This document shows, in pieces, positions 6,521 through 9,975 of a stretch of 9,975 nucleotides of DNA (position 1 is the first letter of the stretch; each line of letters starts with the position of its first letter). The stretch spans positions 1-9,975 of the forward strand of contig JARBUQ010000107.1 in assembly GCA_029239545.1 (NCBI GenBank), in the 5' to 3' direction. The notes beneath the pieces were generated by a model. It made no database searches, was not told the origin of the DNA, and was given only the letters and a program-made list of their open reading frames with translations. Source of the DNA: Paenibacillus sp. Its GTDB lineage: Bacteria; Bacillota; Bacilli; Paenibacillales; NBRC-103111. The position numbers and the translations under genes are program-made.

Positions 6521-8203
6521 TTAGGTTATTTGTAACGAAAGCCGTCTGGATCGCCCTTCCATAAGCGGAAGCGTCAGAATGGCTACAGCCTCTTCTAGAT
6601 GGGCGGCCCCATCTCCCGCATAAGGGTTGAAGGGGTAGGAAGGCCAATCAAGACGGTAAGCTCCTTCAATGCACAGTTGCCAGCTCCCGTGACGAATGGT
6701 GTGGCTGCCTTGCTCTTCCTTACGCTGAAGCGCTTGTTCGGTTATGCGTGTTCCTGCTTCATCATTGAATATCAGCGGGCTATTCAGTAGCAGCTGAATG
6801 GGGAGATGTACAACCCCATAATCTCCGTCAGCAACATCCGCAACGAATTCTAGCTGCACCCGATTGGCTTCCAGCTTAATCAGTCTTGTTGTCAATGTTA
6901 GCGGTCCACAAGTTAGCTGAATCTCATGATTGCTTGCATGAACAGCACCTGTGTGAGGAACGTAATAGTGTTCACCTTCCGCAGTTCGCAGCTCGAATGT
7001 GCTCCACTCCGGTTGATTCTTGGAGTTCCCTCCGCCAATGATCAGCCCTGTCAACTCGTTCCATACTCCGATGAAGCTCTGACGATCCTGTCCCCACCTC
7101 GACTCGACTTGGTGAGCAGAGAACCCGCTCAAGCAGACGTACCAGCCTTGCTGCTTGATCACGTTACAGCTTGCCAGCTCTGCTTCCAGAGCCGGTTCAT
7201 CGAATAGCGTTGCAGCTTGATCAGCAGCTGATGAATCATCATCAGCCTTCCAATATTGCAGCAGTTGCGCCATATGTGGTGCTTTCCATTGCACGCCGCG
7301 CTCCATCGCCAATCGGATCATGCTCTGCGCATACGACTCGCCCCCAGGAGATAAGGTCAGTCCCACAAGTCCCATTGGGCTTGGATTCGTATCATATTTG
7401 GTTCTGCCGTCAATCGTCTCTACTCTGGAACCATCCGGATAAGTGAAGTGCTCATGGAAGCGAAGTGCTCTTTCCAGCGCAGGCAGGACATCAATTCCGC
7501 CATTGTGATGATGATACAACCCAAGCGCGTGAGTGTAGACCAGATTGTACAGGGTAGTCGGTCCATGATACTCCGGCCAAAACCCATCCTCATGCTGGAC
7601 TTCAAGGGTGAGCTGAATCATCGTGTCAGCTGTTTGCTTCCAATTTGGTTGATTGAACACCGTTGCTGCTCGATTAAGCGCCATCGCATTCCATGTGGGG
7701 ATGTTATGAACAACCTGATCCGCAGCTGAGCGGTTGCCAAGAGACTCCTGCATTTCCTTATGAATCCCTTCAAAAGCTAGCAGCAAGCCTTCCTGCCAAC
7801 TTGCTTTGCGACCTTCATCCAGCTCAGAAGCAAGCAAGTGATAAGTTTCCAGCCAGTGATACATCGACCAAGGCATATAAATCGGCCCCCACTTAGAGCC
7901 GTCCACTTTCACAAACTCCACCTTGCCATCGGGATATTGAACATTTCTTAGCCCATCCCCTGTTTGACCAATCATCTCCAGCAGCGTCGGATCTTGATAT
8001 AAGCGATTACCGGGAAAATCCTGCAAATACACGATTGCCATGCTCAGCATGATATCCTGACACGTTACCGCCCAGCCTTCACCTTCCATGAAAAGCCCCG
8101 TCTGTGGATTGAACTTATGAAATTCCGCCTCAACATTCCGGGCAAACCATTCAGATACTTCTGCCCTTGTAAGCCTTCTCATTCCATTCAACGAGCGACC
8201 CAT
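6521..8203 (-). CDS. Unassigned cytosolic protein, probably a polysaccharide lyase- or hydrolase-like toroid enzyme
   Basis: I do not recognise the family of this 560-residue protein. There is no signal peptide or membrane segment, so it is probably cytosolic. Residues 1 to about 340 look mostly alpha-helical, with repeated Trp/Tyr/His-rich turns: GEGWAVTCQD (41-50), HNIPTWNAMALN (167-178), DGFWPEYHGPTTLYN (206-220) and THALGLYHHHNGG (224-236). From about 375 it becomes beta-rich. That order (alpha-toroid then beta-sandwich) is shared by several polysaccharide lyases and hydrolases. Asn168, His213, Tyr219 or Tyr223 and Arg267 could form an Asn-His-Tyr-Arg lyase site like that of PL8 enzymes, but the spacing is not exact and this is inference. 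The ATG at 8203 is the first start after an in-frame stop, with only a weak GGGGG ribosome-binding site. As first gene of the importer operon, it probably processes the imported compound. A GH105/GH88-like hydrolase is an alternative. Confidence 0.6.
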   Translation of the reverse strand: MGRSLNGMRRLTRAEVSEWFARNVEAEFHKFNPQTGLFMEGEGWAVTCQDIMLSMAIVYLQDFPGNRLYQDPTLLEMIGQTGDGLRNVQYPDGKVEFVKVDGSKWGPIYMPWSMYHWLETYHLLASELDEGRKASWQEGLLLAFEGIHKEMQESLGNRSAADQVVHNIPTWNAMALNRAATVFNQPNWKQTADTMIQLTLEVQHEDGFWPEYHGPTTLYNLVYTHALGLYHHHNGGIDVLPALERALRFHEHFTYPDGSRVETIDGRTKYDTNPSPMGLVGLTLSPGGESYAQSMIRLAMERGVQWKAPHMAQLLQYWKADDDSSAADQAATLFDEPALEAELASCNVIKQQGWYVCLSGFSAHQVESRWGQDRQSFIGVWNELTGLIIGGGNSKNQPEWSTFELRTAEGEHYYVPHTGAVHASNHEIQLTCGPLTLTTRLIKLEANRVQLEFVADVADGDYGVVHLPIQLLLNSPLIFNDEAGTRITEQALQRKEEQGSHTIRHGSWQLCIEGAYRLDWPSYPFNPYAGDGAAHLEEAVAILTLPLMEGRSRRLSLQIT

Positions 8204-8398
8204 TCTATACTAACCCCCATAACTCCATTTGTTTAAGCTGCTTTATGTGTAAGCTGCGTTCAGCCAAGAACGCTTTAGCACCATTATCTAAACATAAGTG
8301 AGTTTTTACCTGCAATTATCTATTGAAATCTGCTTCCGAGTATAAGGATAAAAGCGTGTGGATACGGGTAAAACCCTTGGGAGAGTAAGCATGCACAC
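8204..8398 (-). promoter_or_regulatory. Upstream regulatory region of the importer operon
   Basis: This gene-free stretch lies between the regulator's terminator and the first operon gene. On the minus strand it carries two TAGATAAT copies 32 bp apart (plus 8315-8322 and 8283-8290) and the inverted repeat GCGTTC-6 nt-GAACGC (8256-8273). Two GCAGCTTA copies lie 16 bp apart (8250-8257 and 8234-8241). Possible -10 boxes are TATACT (8339-8344) and GATAAT (8283-8288). Neither has a good -35 at proper spacing, which would fit activator-dependent transcription. If GATAAT is used, the inverted repeat would fall just downstream of the start of transcription. The repeats are seen; their role as operators is inferred. 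Confidence 0.45.
8256..8273. repeat. Perfect inverted repeat, possible operator
   Basis: GCGTTC (8256-8261) and GAACGC (8268-8273) are exact inverted copies with a 6-bp spacer, 50-70 bp before the start codon of the first operon gene. The dyad could be a repressor site or an RNA hairpin in the leader. It touches one of the direct GCAGCTTA repeats, so the elements may be read together. Confidence 0.5.
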
Positions 8399-8437
8399 AA
8401 AAAACCATCCCTCCCCATAAAAAAGGGACAGGATGGT
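8399..8437 (-). terminator. Intrinsic terminator of the AraC-family regulator gene
   Basis: On the minus strand the stem ACCATCC / GGATGGT (plus arms 8431-8437 and 8404-8410), with an inner CCC/GGG pairing, is followed directly by TTTTTT (plus A run 8399-8404). It lies about 65 nt beyond the regulator's stop codon. It should insulate the regulator from the operon that follows in the same direction, making that operon dependent on its own promoter. Confidence 0.85.
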
Positions 8438-8502
8438 CTGAAAAGTCGGTGTTGCTTTACTCTGGATCTTACGTTGGCAGCGGGCTGGAGAATAGAGTAT
8501 TT

Positions 8503-9975
8503 CTACGGAGTCTCGCGGTTATTTTTGCGGTACAGTCCAGGCGGCATGCCTACTGTCTTCGTGAATATCCGGGTGAAGCTGTGTACATTGGTGTAACGCA
8601 ATCGGTCGGTCATCTCTTTAATAGGCATATCTGTGTGGATAAGCCATTCCTTTGCCTTGTTAATGCGATATTGGATAATGTATTGACTGAAATTCGTATC
8701 CAGCTCATCCTTGAACGCTCGACCAATCTGACCCGTGGAAGCTTGAAAATAATCAGCCACTCCCTGCAGCGACAAATCCTGATCGTAGTGCTCATGGATG
8801 TAAGCCAGTACTTGATGAAGCAACCGCTTCTGCTTGCCCACCTGGAGCGTCTCCAGCTTCTCGTGGATCGAACGGAATACGGTCCGCTTCAACCATTGCT
8901 CCATATCTTCCAAAGACGTGAACGAATAAAGCGACTGATACAAGTCGATTTCGAAGAAATCCCCCATCTGATAGCCCATCTCATGAATAAATCCATCAAT
9001 TTCGCCAATCAGGTAGGCAAATAGGGCAAGCGCTGTCTCTGTATTCGGCACAGACTTCGGCACGATCAGCATAAGCTCCTCCAACCGATGCTCGGCTTGC
9101 ACGAAATCCCCTTGAATAATGCTCTGCATAATCATTTTCTGAGATTCGATCAAAGGTCTGCTGGAAGGTTTAACCGATCTTGCGATGTCTGGTCGAGCAA
9201 TCGTTACGTTCATGCCTAACAACAGGCGATAACCCATAAGAGACTGCGCCTCTTGGTAGCAATCAAACAAACCGCTGTAATCTTTTCTAATACCGCTCAT
9301 TGAAACCGAAACCGTAAATTGAAAGTACTGGGAAACTTTTTCCCGAATCTCATTGCATATCTCACGTATAGCCTGGTCCGTACTATCCTTGTATTGATCC
9401 ATTCCAATTAACAGGGCAAACTGCCCCGAACGCGTCGTAATCGTCATGCTCGAATATTTGTCAGTGCTGATTTCCTCAATCATTTTGCTCAGGGCATACA
9501 CGATTAGGGAGCGGTCCTTCTCCCGATACATTTGCTGAAAGGCATCGATCCGATCTACTTCAATGATACAGATGACGAACCAGCTTCCTTCGAGCGGAAA
9601 ACCGTATTCCTCCATCTGGACTTGGAACTCTTTGTCCGACATGTCTCCTCGGAGTAGACGCAGAAACACGCCTTCTCGCCAATAAGGCAGCTGTTCGCCA
9701 AGACGCACCTGCAGCTGTTTGTTTGCAGCCATCATTTGTCGCATCGTCTGATCCAGTGTCTGAATAGCGTCACTTCGTTCAGAAGGTTGGGAGCTGAATA
9801 TGGACAAGAGCCTCTGAATCGGAACGTATAACCGGTTAGAGCCTAACACAGCCAGCAGGACCCAAATACCGGACAGCAAAGCAACCATTCCCAGAGTAGC
9901 GTTCTCAATACTATTGAGCTTTCTATTCAATTCAGCAGTTGGCGTCATAGTCACATAGGTCCAGTTCGTAAAAGA
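8503..9975 (-). CDS. Membrane-associated AraC-family transcriptional regulator (5' end outside window)
   Basis: The reading frame runs open to the window edge, so the N-terminus is missing; 490 codons are visible. Positions here count from an internal GTG at 9954, which is not the likely start. The first visible residues, FTNWTYVTMTPTAEL, resemble the end of an extracellular Cache-type sensor. A transmembrane span at about 21-38 follows, then a linker (about 45-95). A degenerate cyclase-like domain (about 120-255, with IEVDRIDAFQQMY and SGQFALLIGM) comes next. The AraC DNA-binding domain at about 380-478 has two helix-turn-helices: LSLQGVADYFQASTGQIGRAFK and the segment from MPIKEMTDRLRYTN to GMPPGLYR. 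Regulators of this build commonly sit beside and control LplB/YtcP sugar importers in Paenibacillus. It probably controls the downstream operon in response to an external signal; the ligand is unknown. It ends in TAG at 8503 and a strong terminator. Confidence 0.93.
   Translation of the reverse strand, partial: SFTNWTYVTMTPTAELNRKLNSIENATLGMVALLSGIWVLLAVLGSNRLYVPIQRLLSIFSSQPSERSDAIQTLDQTMRQMMAANKQLQVRLGEQLPYWREGVFLRLLRGDMSDKEFQVQMEEYGFPLEGSWFVICIIEVDRIDAFQQMYREKDRSLIVYALSKMIEEISTDKYSSMTITTRSGQFALLIGMDQYKDSTDQAIREICNEIREKVSQYFQFTVSVSMSGIRKDYSGLFDCYQEAQSLMGYRLLLGMNVTIARPDIARSVKPSSRPLIESQKMIMQSIIQGDFVQAEHRLEELMLIVPKSVPNTETALALFAYLIGEIDGFIHEMGYQMGDFFEIDLYQSLYSFTSLEDMEQWLKRTVFRSIHEKLETLQVGKQKRLLHQVLAYIHEHYDQDLSLQGVADYFQASTGQIGRAFKDELDTNFSQYIIQYRINKAKEWLIHTDMPIKEMTDRLRYTNVHSFTRIFTKTVGMPPGLYRKNNRETP

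Noticed and set aside
6511..6524. AT-rich inverted repeat CTAAT-cata-ATTAG at the end of the enzyme gene
   Set aside because: The 5-bp AT-only stem has no T tract and is expected by chance in AT-rich DNA, so it is not a terminator.
8262..8280. A possible catabolite-control (cre) site around AAAGCGTT
   Set aside because: The core resembles a cre site, but the conserved flanking TG and CA positions are missing, so I do not call it.
8366..8376. Short near-palindrome GGGTAAAACCC
   Set aside because: The arms are only about 4 bp around a short centre and no promoter or terminator context supports a role.
8449..9024. A 191-codon open frame on the plus strand
   Set aside because: It lies antisense to the AraC-family regulator, whose two helix-turn-helices are clear. 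It has no recognisable motif, so it is a shadow frame.

Overview
The window looks like chromosomal DNA of a Paenibacillus-type member of the Bacillota. The grounds are a LipO/LplB/YtcP-style sugar import cassette, a membrane-tethered AraC-family sensor-regulator, purine-rich Shine-Dalgarno sites and a TTG start. This is judged from protein and signal style; no database search was possible. All seven supported genes lie on the minus strand, so transcription runs from high to low coordinates.

Region by region, in order of transcription: (1) 9975-8503 is the 3' two thirds or so of an AraC-family regulator cut by the window edge. It has a transmembrane segment, a degenerate cyclase-like middle and two C-terminal helix-turn-helices, and it ends at a strong intrinsic terminator (8399-8437). 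(2) 8398-8204 is a leader region with no gene, carrying an inverted repeat and two pairs of direct repeats. It is the best candidate for the operator and promoter of the operon below. (3) 8203-6521 encodes a 560-residue cytosolic protein that I cannot place in a named family. It has a helical, toroid-like N-terminal part and a beta-rich C-terminal part, as in several polysaccharide lyases and hydrolases. (4) 6468-5506 and 5488-4610 are two ABC-transporter permeases with EAA loops. (5) 4513-2906 and 2751-1174 are two paralogous lipoprotein solute-binding proteins, separated by stem-loops and a possible internal promoter. (6) 967-185 is a glutamate racemase with its own putative promoter and terminator, functionally unrelated to the operon.

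The working model is inferred. The membrane regulator senses an extracellular or envelope signal and controls the operon. One or both lipoproteins capture an oligosaccharide or related solute, the permease pair imports it using an ATPase encoded elsewhere, and the cytosolic toroid-like enzyme processes it. No ATPase gene is present. The most interesting points are the unassigned enzyme, the tandem binding proteins served by one permease pair (with a patch of unusually high nucleotide identity), the structured junction between them, and the repeat-rich upstream region. I see no RNA genes, mobile elements, CRISPR arrays or clear pseudogenes. Bases 1-63 hold nothing I can assign.
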